From Larix sibirica (lineage: Eukaryota > Streptophyta > Pinopsida > Pinales > Pinaceae), in the NCBI GenBank assembly GCA_004151065.3, contig NWUY0300012463.1:22191-44190 (forward strand): DNA of 22,000 nt, read 5' to 3'. A program made the position numbers and the translations under genes. Numbering within the stretch: the first letter of the stretch is position 1; every line of letters begins with the position of its first letter. Below are positions 9,641 through 18,040 of this stretch, in pieces. Under the pieces are notes generated by a model, which saw only the letters and a list, made by a program, of their open reading frames with translations, did not search any database and was not told the origin of the DNA.

Positions 9641-10051
9641 TGTTAGGGTCCTACCGTAACCCCCTTAAATAGTTAGATAGTTTATTGTGTATTGAGGCCA
9701 TCTATATAAAATAAGGCCCATGAAATAGATATTGTGTGAAATAAATATTTGTAAGAAGTCTTACTAGAAGGTTCCTTCACTAATAAGGCTTACAAAAAGG
9801 TTCCACCTACTAGAAAGTTCCTTCACTAGAAACTATATAGAGTAGAGGCAATGTAATAATATGTCTTGTGAAGTATATTGTAATTGGATCTCTGTTCATT
9901 TGGAGGTTCCCCACTCAAAGAGACAAGTGAACATTGCTTACATCAATAAAGGTATTTCTATTGTGGTAAGTCTATCATTTTCATTCTCAAATCTTGCTAT
10001 ATTATGGTATTTATGTCTAAATTTCTTATTCTTTTATTAAGGTACATAATA
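9641..10051 (+). repeat. 3' LTR of element B
   Basis: 411 bp starting TGTTAGGGTCC and ending ATAATA, the terminal CA having mutated to TA. It aligns with 3982-4404. Compared with the 5' copy it has an extra 30 bp or so near 9775-9805 that partly duplicates the GGTTCC motif region, and lacks a stretch near 9970. GAAnnTTC motifs lie at 9767-9774 and 9813-9820, and a TATA-like box at 9834-9840. Confidence 0.9.
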
Positions 10052-10056
10052 TTTTG
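10052..10056. repeat. Target-site duplication of element B, right copy (TTTTG)
   Basis: Identical to the five bases at 3977-3981. Its position fixes the 3' LTR end at 10051. Confidence 0.85.
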
Positions 10057-10270
10057 ATCTAATAGTGAAGAGAATGACATATAGAAGAAATTTATGTTGG
10101 AAAATTTTTGTAATGAGAAATATGTATCGGCTTTCATTTTTTGGACAATGATAAACATTGTACTTATGAGATATATTTGAAAATTATATTGATAGAAACC
10201 CTAGTAGACAATCCTAATTATATGGGACTAGAGACATTGTTATTCTTTCTAAGATGAGAAAAATTAGACT
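10057..10270. other. AT-rich flank between element B and the miniature element
   Basis: No coding motif, repeat or RNA gene was recognised. If element B inserted inside the LINE tail, this would begin with the rest of that tail. Confidence 0.4.
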
Positions 10271-10275
10271 CTTTA
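10271..10275. repeat. Probable target-site duplication of the miniature element, left (CTTTA)
   Basis: CTTTA abuts the element; the other side (11389-11393) is CTTTC, a four-of-five match. Confidence 0.5.
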
Positions 10276-10695
10276 TGTAATGTACCTTTGAGTTGAATAT
10301 GCAAACACACACAAAAGATATCCAAGAATAAGATATAAAGCATCCATACTTTGTTAATATGAAAACCTCGAAGGTAGGGAAACACCTTACATTTGAATCT
10401 TTTACGAAGGGAATCCACTTATGTTCACTTGTCTCTTTGAGGGGAAAAACTCCACCTTCAATATTCTTCGCGGGACACCATATTAGATTGTTTCTATTTC
10501 TTTATATAATTCATATCTAATGTTTTAGGAACTTTATAGAGAAGGAATTTTCGAGTAAACAGAACCTTCTAGTAATATTTCTTACATTTATTGTTTTTCA
10601 CACTACATCTACTTCACGGATCTTATTTAATAGAGATGGCTTCAATATATGACACCCTATGTATCTATTTAAGGGGATTGGGGTCAAACTTAACA
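10276..10695 (-). repeat. 3' LTR of the miniature element
   Basis: Minus-strand LTR of 420 bp, adjoining the purine tract. On the plus strand it carries GAACCTTC (10562-10569) and GAATTTTC (10545-10552), the complements of GAAGGTTC and GAAAATTC, and a TATA-like TATAAAG (10538-10532). An antisense frame at 10218-10418 has no meaning. Confidence 0.8.
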
Positions 10696-10708
10696 CTCCA
10701 CCCCCCTT
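10696..10708 (-). other. Polypurine tract of the miniature element
   Basis: Read on the minus strand, AAGGGGGGTGGAG ends exactly at the TG of the 3' LTR, in the position and composition of a plus-strand primer. Confidence 0.65.
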
Positions 10709-10729
10709 AGTAAAGTGTTGGACTCAATG

Positions 10730-10944
10730 CTTGATGTGAGGAGGTGCAACCATAATCCAAGCTCACAATGTTAAAGTAAGCTGCCAGGGAAATTGGGTCC
10801 CATGTACGACTACTAGCCACCATGCTTAAGTAGTCCAAGAAGCTCCACCATAAACCTAGGTCTCATGTACGAGTCATAACCATAATGTTGAAGAATCCAA
10901 TGTCCCATGTGCCAATACTAACTTCCATGATAAAGTAATTCAAG
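10730..10944 (-). repeat. Degenerate short tandem units inside the miniature element
   Basis: TCYCATGTRC recurs at 10798, 10861 and 10903, each followed by a related stretch containing CCAT(A/G)AT(G) and AGTA/GAA..CCAA. Spacing is 63 and 42 bp, so the units have diverged. No reading frame is conserved. This fills most of the 258-bp interior. Confidence 0.4.
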
Positions 10945-10951
10945 GATACCA
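10945..10951 (-). other. Primer binding site core of the miniature element
   Basis: GATACCA on the plus strand is TGGTATC on the minus strand. It lies two bases inside the 5' LTR end, exactly as in element B. The rest of the 12-base site (AGAGC) is not kept. Confidence 0.65.
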
Positions 10952-10953
10952 AA

Positions 10954-11388
10954 TGTTATGTAACTTTGATATAAATTTTCAAACACGTGCAAGCTATCCA
11001 AGAATAAGATAGAGAACATCATTATTTTATTAATATGAAATCCCTTACGGTAGTGCAACACCCTGCATTTGATCCTTTTATAGAAGGAATTCACTCATGT
11101 TCAGTTGCCTCTTCTAAGGGGTGACCTTCAACTTAGCAGAGCTCCAACTATAATATGTTGTGCAAGGCATCTCATTACATTGTTTCTACTTATCGATATA
11201 ATTTATATATAACCTATTAGAAACATCCTAGAGAAGAAGCTTTCTAGTCAGAAGAACCTTCTATCCAACCTTCTTACACTTATTTTCTTTCACACCACAT
11301 ATATTTCATGGGACTTATTTAATATAGATGGTCTCAATACATAACATCCTATCTATTTACTTAAGGGGATTAGAGTAGGACCTTAACA
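10954..11388 (-). repeat. 5' LTR of the miniature element
   Basis: Minus-strand LTR of 435 bp, TGTTAAG to AACA. GAACCTTC at 11254-11261 (GAAGGTTC on the minus strand) is the same motif as in element B; the second motif is degraded to GAAGCTTTC-like text. The two LTRs share a 5'-AAGATA.CCAAGAATAAGAT-like block near their 3' ends that is absent from element B. Confidence 0.8.
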
Positions 11389-11393
11389 CTTTC
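11389..11393. repeat. Probable target-site duplication of the miniature element, right (CTTTC)
   Basis: Matches CTTTA at 10271-10275 in four of five bases. Confidence 0.5.
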
Positions 11394-11821
11394 TCTCATT
11401 GTGTAAAGCATCTATAACATGTATTTTTCTTTCAACTCGAATGAAATATACGATTTGTTTCCAAGGAAAAAAATTAAACAAATATCACTTTATTCTATTT
11501 TTTGTGATAGATGTCATGATTCCAAAATATTTGTGTCTATTGTTTTTTAAATAACTTTTGATTCATCCTAACATTCCCAAAAAAAATTATATGTTGCATA
11601 TTATGAATAAGAGTCCTACACACTTTAAAATCATTATTTTAAGACCCTCAATTGTTACATGCACAATCAAAATCCTAATTTCATGGCTTTACTAACCTTA
11701 GTAATTTCAAAATATATAGCACAATAAAAAATTCAAAAAATATTGTTGTGCTCATAGAAGTTGTCCTCTACATGTTTACAACACTTTATAGATAATACCA
11801 TTTGTTACGACCCAGTGTGGC
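11394..11821. other. AT-rich intergenic sequence, nothing recognised
   Basis: No open frame, RNA gene or transposon motif could be supported on either strand. The sequence is rich in A and T runs. Confidence 0.5.
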
Positions 11822-11911
11822 CATATGTGAGGTTAAATGTATATGATATGACTCCAAAGGAGACATATATGGGGTTAAATGTATATGAAATAGCCCTAAA
11901 GGGAACATATC
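11822..11911. repeat. 42-bp tandem repeat, two copies plus a stub
   Basis: Units begin CATATGTG at 11822, CATATATG at 11864 and CATATCAT at 11906, an exact 42-bp period. Each full unit contains GGTTAAATGTATATGA and ends in A(A/G)GGAGA or AGGGA. The minus-strand frame 11786-11998 is open through it because the period is a multiple of three; I do not regard that as a gene. Confidence 0.75.
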
Positions 11912-12348
11912 ATATATTATGTAGGTGAAGCATTGAATGTGCACAAACATATACATCATATTTTGTACGGGAAAATAACGTAAAATGTAAAAACCCATAG
12001 TTAGAAAAACTAGATTTTCACGTAATTAGAAATATTTTCAAGCCAACTAATTCCTTGCCTTTTTTTTCTTAAGATCAAATAGACCAAATATGGTCTCAAT
12101 GGACGTTATTTTTTTTTTACATGAACATTTATAAATATGTGTTAAAAAAGATGTGGAAGACCAAACAACCATAGTATACATACAATTCAAAATTAGATCA
12201 AAATCACTTTTATAAGTTAAGCATGCATCCAAAATAATTCCATAGCATATTTGAACAATGTCAAATAGATTATTCCCCTATAATGCCTAAAAATATAGTG
12301 CCTTATATATTGGACAAGCAATGAGACACAAGTGAAACACATAATTAA
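11912..12348. other. AT-rich intergenic sequence, nothing recognised
   Basis: Several A or T runs of eight or nine bases (for example near 12060 and 12110). The minus-strand frame at 12047-12232 shows no family resemblance and no conserved composition. Confidence 0.45.
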
Positions 12349-12762
12349 CTAAAGATGGAATTAACTGAAATATTGTCCACTATGGGCTTCCTCCATGAAC
12401 TAGTCATCTTGATCAGGTCCTTGCGCATGTTGAGAATGAGGTTGTTCTATCATAGCCATGGTTTTTTGCTGAACACTTTCCTCCTCAATGTGTATGTATC
12501 TAATAGAAATAATAGGCTAACATGTGGAAGACCAAGAGCCATGAGCAAATTCTATAATTATATTATAATGCATTTTCGTATTACTGGTTAATTGTCAATT
12601 TTCCTGCCCTTTTCCATCGAAGTGTTCTCCATTTCCACTTGTTTAACTTCATGTTTATCCAAGTGAATAATAAGGTATTCAATTTATTTCCACTTACCTT
12701 GTAGATGATCATTAAATCACCTAATATTTTTCTTAATTTCTTCTATCCCCTCTTCTCCAACC
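12349..12762 (-). pseudogene. Decayed minus-strand reading frame of unknown identity, cut by element C
   Basis: Read on the minus strand from the edge of element C, one frame runs VGEEGIEEIKKNI, stop, FNDHLQGKWK, stop, IEYLIIHLDKHEVKQVEMEN and on to DN, stop. A second frame then gives EEESVQQKTMAMIEQPHSQH (from 12486) to DQDD, stop, FMEEAHSGQYFS, stop, and ends at TAG 12351-12349. Charged, hydrophilic, coding-like text with a few isolated stops suggests a dead coding region. Several stops could come from CAA, CAG or CGA by one C-to-T change, the signature of methylated-cytosine decay. I do not recognise the family; another transposon protein or a host pseudogene exon are both possible. The opposite-strand frame 12355-12591 is a shadow. 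Confidence 0.4.
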
Positions 12763-13226
12763 TGTTAGGATCCTACCTGAACCCCCTTACTTTAGGAGTT
12801 AGCCAAGTAATGTATATGGCCATATCTTTTAAATAAGTCTGACTAGTTAGTAGTCAACAATCAATGTAAAAAGGGCCTCTCTATTAATTAAGTCCCACTT
12901 GGAAGTTGGTACTTATTAATTATGTGACCACCTCAAGTAGTTAGAGTGTTGAATCTTGGAAGCCTATTTAAAGAGCTATAAAGCTATGAATTGCTTTGTT
13001 AAGAATCATTGTATTGGAGTTATTCTCCGGTGAAAGGTTTCCCGGCCTTAACAGGTACATGAACATTGCTTCTAGACTTGCATATCTTAATACAACAATC
13101 TCATTTTGATGCATTCTATTCCTTATTCTCTTTGTTCAATTAGTATGCGCTATTATATTGGGATTCTAGCATTGTTCATGTTTTTCCATCTAGTTGTTGT
13201 TGTAATTTGCAGGATTAAGTACATCA
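12763..13226 (+). repeat. 5' LTR of element C
   Basis: About 464 bp from TGTTAGGATCC; the end could be at 13223 (ACA) or 13226 (ATCA), four to seven bases before the PBS. The first 25 bases and the phrase TGAACATTGCTT (near 13060) match the LTR of B; the rest differs. TATA-like boxes are TATTTAAAG (12965-12973) and TATAAAG (12977-12983). GAAnnTTC motifs like those of the B family are absent. Confidence 0.7.
12965..12983 (+). promoter_or_regulatory. TATA-like boxes in the LTR of C
   Basis: TATTTAAAG and TATAAAG lie back to back about 200 bp into the LTR, the usual place for the U3 core promoter. Confidence 0.45.
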
Positions 13227-13230
13227 TAAG

Positions 13231-13242
13231 TGGTATCAAAGC
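13231..13242 (+). other. Primer binding site of C (initiator tRNA-Met type)
   Basis: TGGTATCAAAGC differs by one base from TGGTATCAGAGC, the tRNA-Met primer complement. Confidence 0.85.
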
Positions 13243-14380
13243 ATTTGCATGTGCCATCAGGACTCCAAATTTTAGTAGAATTTTTTTTAGGCTAGAGTGT
13301 CCAAGTTTCTTTAAATAACCACTGACACATGTTGCCCAATGGGTAAAATTGTGGTTCGGGAAGCTTATGCAAGGAATACAACTGGTAATTAGTCACATTT
13401 GTTAGACACCATTGTAACCTTTGTTGGTACCCCTCCAATTAGCACTACATCAAACAACGCATATACACAGAATCTCACTTCCATGTACCTTGAGTATATC
13501 AAAAGTCCCATAGGAAACCTAAAACTAGTTGTAGATAATTCGATCGACCGTATTGTTGCTATAGTGGCACCAAGCATACCACTAGAGAATATTACTCTCA
13601 TATACCTAAGTAGTCAGGTAGTATGGATAAGGGAATCTTTGAGCCTCCTTAGTGAGAGCCTTGAGATATTGGGTCAAGTATTCTTGTTGGACCTCCATGT
13701 ATATTAGAGATCTATATCACATCACAATCCCTTATCCTCGGGACCCTGGAAACCTTCATCTATGTAACTCATCAGTGAAATCCCTGCATCTTTGCATTCA
13801 AAAGGAATTTGAATATTTTGTCCCTACAGTCAGGTAGTAACTCTATTCTATGTGGTTCGCCAGAGAAATTCCTACATATTTGCATCTAAAAGAATAAGTT
13901 AATTCTATCAGTGCAGTAATATTCAACATGGATTAAAAGTATAAAAAAAGGGGGTACACCGACACCCTTGTTGGAGACATATCTCAAAAGAATCCTTGCA
14001 TCATGTTGATCGCTTTGGTATATATATCTAACAACCCTTTTTGGGTGGACCCATGAAACCCTTGTTGGAGACCTACCATGATAGAATTGTTGTGTCATGC
14101 ATATTGTATTGATCTACATCTCTCACAACCCTTTTTGTGTGGACTCGATGATTCTCCATTTGGTGTTCATAATTTTCAGCTCCCATGGTGCACACCTCCA
14201 CCCAGAGCCACATGGAGCCATCCAACCAAGAGCATCCCCAAGACATTAAAGAACTAACATGAGTGGTCATGCCCTTGAAGCAAGCATTTTATCAACAAAT
14301 CACCCCCTTGACACACTCAATTAACCAACTCAAATTCACTATGGATAAATATTAGCAACACTCTAACCAACCATCAAAAT
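13243..14380 (+). other. Leader of element C between PBS and gag
   Basis: About 1.1 kb. A sense frame of 102 codons (13399-13707) begins MLDTIVTFVGTPP and aligns with the stop-broken text in the leader of B. On the opposite strand 13601-13389 is open for 70 codons and aligns with the 73-codon antisense frame of B; further antisense frames (14098-13886 and 14270-14073) cover the leader duplication. Which strand, if either, is coding cannot be told from two copies. Confidence 0.55.
13964..14157 (+). repeat. 94-bp tandem duplication in the leader of C
   Basis: ACCCTTGTTGGAGAC starts both units (13964 and 14058), and both end with a CAACCCTTTTTGxGTGGAC phrase. The matching, more degraded pair in B is at 5027-5215. 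Confidence 0.65.
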
Positions 14381-15178
14381 GTGATGAATGTTATTACTCA
14401 ACATGTGGGATTCGCAATGAAATGTGATGATCCAACCAATGAAGCACTTATCACTGAAGAAAATGGTTCTCACACTCTCTTCATTGAAATCCAATCTCAC
14501 TCCTCTCAGGATAAAAAATCATGGAATCACTTCCTGAAGATTGACATATGCAAATTTGATGGCTCTGACCCCTTGGGTTGGGTTACCCAAATGGAACATT
14601 ATTTCTCTCTCCAAGGCATTAAGGATGATCTTTAGAAGTTAAAAATTGGGGTTTTATATTTAAACTCAGAATGTTGTCAATGGTGACAATAGTACCATAA
14701 GTATTATAGTCGTTATGTCCCTTGGTGCCCATTTGTGAAGATCCTTCATGATCATTTTTTCTCTGACACTCACTACTTGGTTCGATTCGTCAAATTACAC
14801 CAGAGTGGCATAGTTATAAACGATATTACATCCTTTGAGCAGTTGAAAATACACACAAAGGACTCCTCTGATTCTTTTTTCCAAGAATGCTTCATCAATG
14901 GCCTCAATGAGGCAATTCGAGTCTATGCCATTATGCAGCGCCCCCTTACTTGGTTGGAAGCTTGTGATAAATCTAGAGAATATTAAATGTTGATCAACTC
15001 TCAACCCAAATTCCTTTCCTTTCCCACCTACATAGTGTCTACCCTGGCTACTAATTCTATTAATTCCACCACACCACCCTTACGAATCCAAAATATGACC
15101 ATGGATACCATGGCCAAGATTTTATGCCTTGGACTTTGGTATAATTGTGATGAAAGATATTTCCAAAGGCATAAATGA
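14381..15178 (+). pseudogene. gag: gag of element C, decayed
   Basis: Capsid-nucleocapsid protein in a single frame with few stops (about 14633, several between 14636 and 14735, 14984-14986, and 15176-15178). The core begins DICKFDGSDPLGWVTQMEHY near 14549-14600, continues CQW (14676) and SFFQECFINGLNEAIRVYAI (14874-14933), the C-terminal capsid region. The zinc knuckle at about 15133-15178 reads LWYNCDERYFQRHK followed by TGA: the first cysteine is tryptophan, and TGA stands where the last cysteine codon TGT should be. I chose the ATG at 14381 because it opens the uninterrupted stretch; a true start may be slightly different. Confidence 0.78.
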
Positions 15179-15215
15179 AAAGAAGAAAAATTATTCCAAA
15201 TAGAGGCCTCCCCAC

Positions 15216-15767
15216 ATGATCCCCTTGAGGACCATGGAGGCTCCACTAGAACTAGACATGCATGATACTATGATACCCCTAGAAGATGCTCTAGATATGC
15301 CATTTCCTAAGGAGCAACCCCAAATCTCACTCCATTATTTATCAAGTTTTTCCACTCCTAAGACATTGAAGTTGATCGACTACATCAAGCACCATAAATT
15401 TATTATATTAATTGGCATTGGAAACACTTATAATTTCATTCATCAGTGAGCAACTAACAAAACCCATTCCTATATCCACCCTATATCCAATTTCCAAATT
15501 ATGATAGCAAATGGGGATATGACGAAATGTGGTGGTAATTGTGAAAATGTGAAACTCCAAATGGGTGACTACCATCTCAAAACACACATGTTCACTATTG
15601 ACAGGGGTTATTGTGATATATTTCTGGGGGTAAAATGGCTCAGGACTTTAGACCCCATCACCATGGATTTTAAGGAATTATCTCTCATCTTTTCTCAAGA
15701 TGATCACACACATCATCTCAAAAGGATTATTTCCAGTTCTCCTCCCACTATATGGAGAAATTCTTGA
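15216..15767 (+). pseudogene. Aspartic protease of element C, decayed
   Basis: After a frameshift from gag, a frame with one stop (15447-15449) covers QPQISLHYLSSFSTPKTLKLIDYIKHH-type text (15316 onward; the first part of the protease) and the active-site strand, which reads IILIGIGNTYNFIH (about 15402-15443). The DSG triplet is GIG (15414-15422), so the catalytic aspartate is lost. The second half, LQMGDYHLKTHMF (15558-15596) and FLGVKWL (15620-15645), matches B closely. It lies between the nucleocapsid and RT as in related elements. Confidence 0.75.
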
Positions 15768-15899
15768 AGAAAGGCCACTTCGATATCATTGCTTAGTTCA
15801 ATGCCATCCAAGTCATGGAAACACCCACACAGGACATTTACACTAACTTGCAATAGGTTCTCTCCCAATATCAACATGTTTTTGAGGCACCAACGAGTT

Positions 15900-16570
15900 T
15901 ACCACCAACCCATAGGGAACACAACCATGGTATTCCATTAATTATGGGTATTCAATCTCCCAATGTATACCCTTATCACAACCCTTTTTCCCCAAAGAAT
16001 GACATCGGAAATATCATTCAAGAATTGTTGGAGGTCATAATCAATCATCCCAGCACTAGCCCTTATTCATTGATGGTGGTTATGGTACTCAAAAAGGAAG
16101 GAGCTTGGCATATTTTCCTAGATTTCTAGGATCTCAATAAGTTAAATACCAAATATAAATTTCATATTCCTATCATTGATGATCTCTTACATGAGATGCA
16201 TGGAGCCAAATTCTTCGCTAACGTCAACCTTCAATTAGGCTACCATCAAATCCTGGTGAAAGAGACCAACATACCCAAGATAGATTTCCACACTCATGAT
16301 GGTCATTATGAGTTCTTAGCCATGCCTTTCAGCCTATGTAATTCCCCATCCACTTTTCATAGCCTCATGAATAAGATATCCCCCCATTTTGTCCTAGTTT
16401 TCATTGATGATATCTTGGTCTACAACCCCACCTAGGAAAGTCACCTCGAGCATGTCATTTGCACCTTGCAATTATTAACCTGGATCACAAGTTATTTGTG
16501 AAACAATCGAACTATGTTTTTTGGGTGGCTGAGGTAAAATATTTGGGGCATATTCTGAGTCAAGATGATG
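15900..16570 (+). pseudogene. Reverse transcriptase of element C, decayed but with FIDD kept
   Basis: One frame runs from 15944 to 16435 with a single stop (16127-16129). It contains IIQELLEV, SPYSLMVVMVLKKEGAWH (about 16055-16107), DDLLHEMHGAKFFANVNLQ (16178-16234), HYEFLAMPFSLCNSP (16304-16350) and the active-site strand VFIDDILVY with FIDD at 16400-16411, both aspartates intact. The first catalytic aspartate, however, is asparagine in FANVNL (near 16222). A frameshift around 16436-16458 leads into KYLGHILSQDDVCV (16535-16580) in another frame. Confidence 0.85.
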
Positions 16571-16571
16571 T

Positions 16572-17200
16572 TTGTGTGAACCCCAAGAAAGTGGAATCTA
16601 TGCAAAAATTACCCCACCTCAAAACTCTCAAGATCTTGAGGGGTTCCTCGAACTTACAGGATACTACCATAAGTCTATGAAAATTTATGGTAATATTGTA
16701 GCTCCTATCACATCATTGCTCAAAAATAATTCCTTCTACTGGAATGATGCAATGGAGCAAACCTTCTCCACCCTAAAGGATGTTATGTACACTATGCATG
16801 TTTTATCCATGTCGGACTTCACTAAGACTTTCATCGTAGAGTGTGATGCCTATAGTTGTGGCTTGGGACCCATATTGTTGCAAGATGGATGCCCATTAGC
16901 CTTCATTGGTACGCAGTTATGTGAGTGGAACTTGGGAAATTCCACCTATGAAAAAAAAATTATGGTCATCCTTCATGCCATTGAGACATGGTGCCCTATT
17001 TAATCGGTCGACATTTCCATATCAAGACCAGCCAACATAGTCTCAAATATTTCCTAGAACAAATGTTGTCCTCACCAAAGCAACATTAAAGGGTCACTAA
17101 GATGTTGGGGTATGATTATGACATCATCCATGAGGAGGGTTGCGACGATATGGTGTAATATGCTTTGTCTATGCAATTTGAGGAAAAATATTCCCTCTTT
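16572..17200 (+). pseudogene. RNase H of element C, decayed
   Basis: The frame 16572-17003 (143 codons) starts within the connection region (LEGFLELTGYYHKSM, 16635-16680) and contains FTKTFIVECDAYSCGLGPIL (16818-16880) with the first catalytic aspartate, and STYEKKIMVILHAIETW (16941-16990) with the catalytic glutamate. A shift follows at about 17000, then HSLKYFLEQ and the SPKQ..VTKML segment (17035-17115). The closing VADALS motif is degraded to DDMV.YALSM (about 17142-17175), with a stop. The domain is the best preserved part of element C. Confidence 0.8.
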
Positions 17201-17394
17201 GTATTGTCCTTACCAATTATAGGGTGGCTCGATGAAACATGTTAGAAATGGATGGCCTAGGACATTGTCCAACAACTCATCAGATGGATTCAAGAACACC
17301 CTATCCCTATGGCCAAGTATACATGGCACCAAAATACCTTGCAATATAAGGATCATATTTTCCTCACCTCGGATTCAGCTTTAAAACAATGAAT

Positions 17395-18040
17395 CTTAGT
17401 GGAGTTACATTCATCACTCACAACATGCCACTCAGGCTTTCATAAAACCTATGAAACAATTAAGCGCTGATTATTTTGGGGAGGCATGGAAAAATATATC
17501 CAAAACTATGTTGCAACCTACGACACTTCAACAACATAAGGACGAAACAATGAAGTCACTTGGTGCTTTGTATCCACTTCCAATTCCCAACCATATATGG
17601 ACATACATCTCTATGGATTTTATCGTGGGGATTCCTAAAGCAGGAAATAAATTTGTTATTATGGTGGCAGTAGATCTCTTTACCAAATATGCTCACATTT
17701 GTGCCTTATCACAGCCTTTTACACCATCCCTTGTGGCACAAATTCTTCATGGATCATATTTTTAAGCTACATGGCATGCCAATTTTTCTCGTGTGTGATG
17801 TGAACCCTACCTTCTCAAGCAATTTTGGGAGGGAGTTGTTTAAACTTTAGGGTACCCATTTGAATATATCATCACATCATATCATCCCAAATGGATATTC
17901 AAATGGAAGCAATCAATAAGTGCTTGAAAACCTATTTGATATTATTTGTGTTGAACATGCCACGCCACTAGGCACAATGGCTTCTTCTAACTAAGTGGTG
18001 GCATAATATCACTTATAATGGATCCACAATAATGACACCA
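17395..18040 (+). pseudogene. Integrase core of element C, decayed
   Basis: The N-terminal finger shows its HSSLTTCHSGFHKTYE text at about 17409-17455, but the paired cysteines downstream are lost. The frame 17451-17765 holds IPNHIWTYISMDFIVGIPK with the first catalytic aspartate at 17616-17618, and VAVDLFTKYAHICA. The second aspartate is in VCDVNPTFSSNF (17797-17799). The glutamate is in a MDIQME phrase (17906-17908). D1-D2 is 181 nt and D2-E is 109 nt, each one base more than a whole number of codons, so a single-base insertion sits in each interval; the D-E distance otherwise equals the canonical 35-residue spacing. All three catalytic residues survive but in different frames. Confidence 0.82.

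Larger units (their letters stand above)
3982..10051 (+). mobile_element. Complete, decayed chromovirus-type Ty3/gypsy retrotransposon (element B)
   Basis: A 6.07-kb LTR retrotransposon with all structural parts: 5' LTR (3982-4404), PBS (4407-4418), leader, gag, protease, RT, RNase H, integrase, GPY/F and chromodomain remnants, PPT (9628-9640), 3' LTR (9641-10051) and a perfect 5-bp target duplication. The gene order PR-RT-RH-INT identifies Ty3/gypsy, and the C-terminal chromodomain places it among chromoviruses; size and short LTRs would suit a Reina- or Galadriel-like lineage, but that is not proven. LTRs agree at roughly four positions in five by eye, so the insertion is old. Every domain is interrupted. 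It lies at or just beyond the LINE 3' end, so it is younger than the LINE if that join is real. Confidence 0.92.
10276..11388 (-). mobile_element. TRIM-like miniature non-autonomous LTR retrotransposon
   Basis: On the minus strand, two LTRs of 435 bp (11388-10954) and 420 bp (10695-10276) enclose only 258 bp. Both LTRs run TGTTAAG to (T/A)ACA and agree at about three positions in four. The inside starts, two bases after the 5' LTR, with TGGTATC (10951-10945), the core of the tRNA-Met primer site, and ends with a purine tract (10708-10696). A near-match 5-bp duplication flanks it. There is no coding capacity. The LTRs are clearly related to those of element B, mostly in the TATA-proximal and first 200 bases, so B-type enzymes are the likely source of mobility. 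A deletion derivative of a longer element is an alternative, but the internal sequence does not match the leader of B. Confidence 0.8.

Noticed and set aside
9439-9672. Plus-strand frame of 77 codons running into the 3' LTR
   Set aside because: The chromodomain text of B is in another register; this frame ends inside the LTR.
3982-10051. Endogenous pararetrovirus
   Set aside because: True LTRs, a target duplication, an integrase and a chromodomain show an LTR retrotransposon; no movement or coat protein text is seen.
10218-10418. Minus-strand frame of 66 codons
   Set aside because: Most of it is LTR sequence of the miniature element, and the other LTR copy does not keep it open.
11786-11998. 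Minus-strand frame of 70 codons
   Set aside because: It is kept open by the 42-bp repeat, a multiple of three, and shows nothing else.
12355-12591. Plus-strand frame of 78 codons
   Set aside because: The minus strand of the same stretch gives more convincing protein-like text; the plus frame has no recognisable motif.
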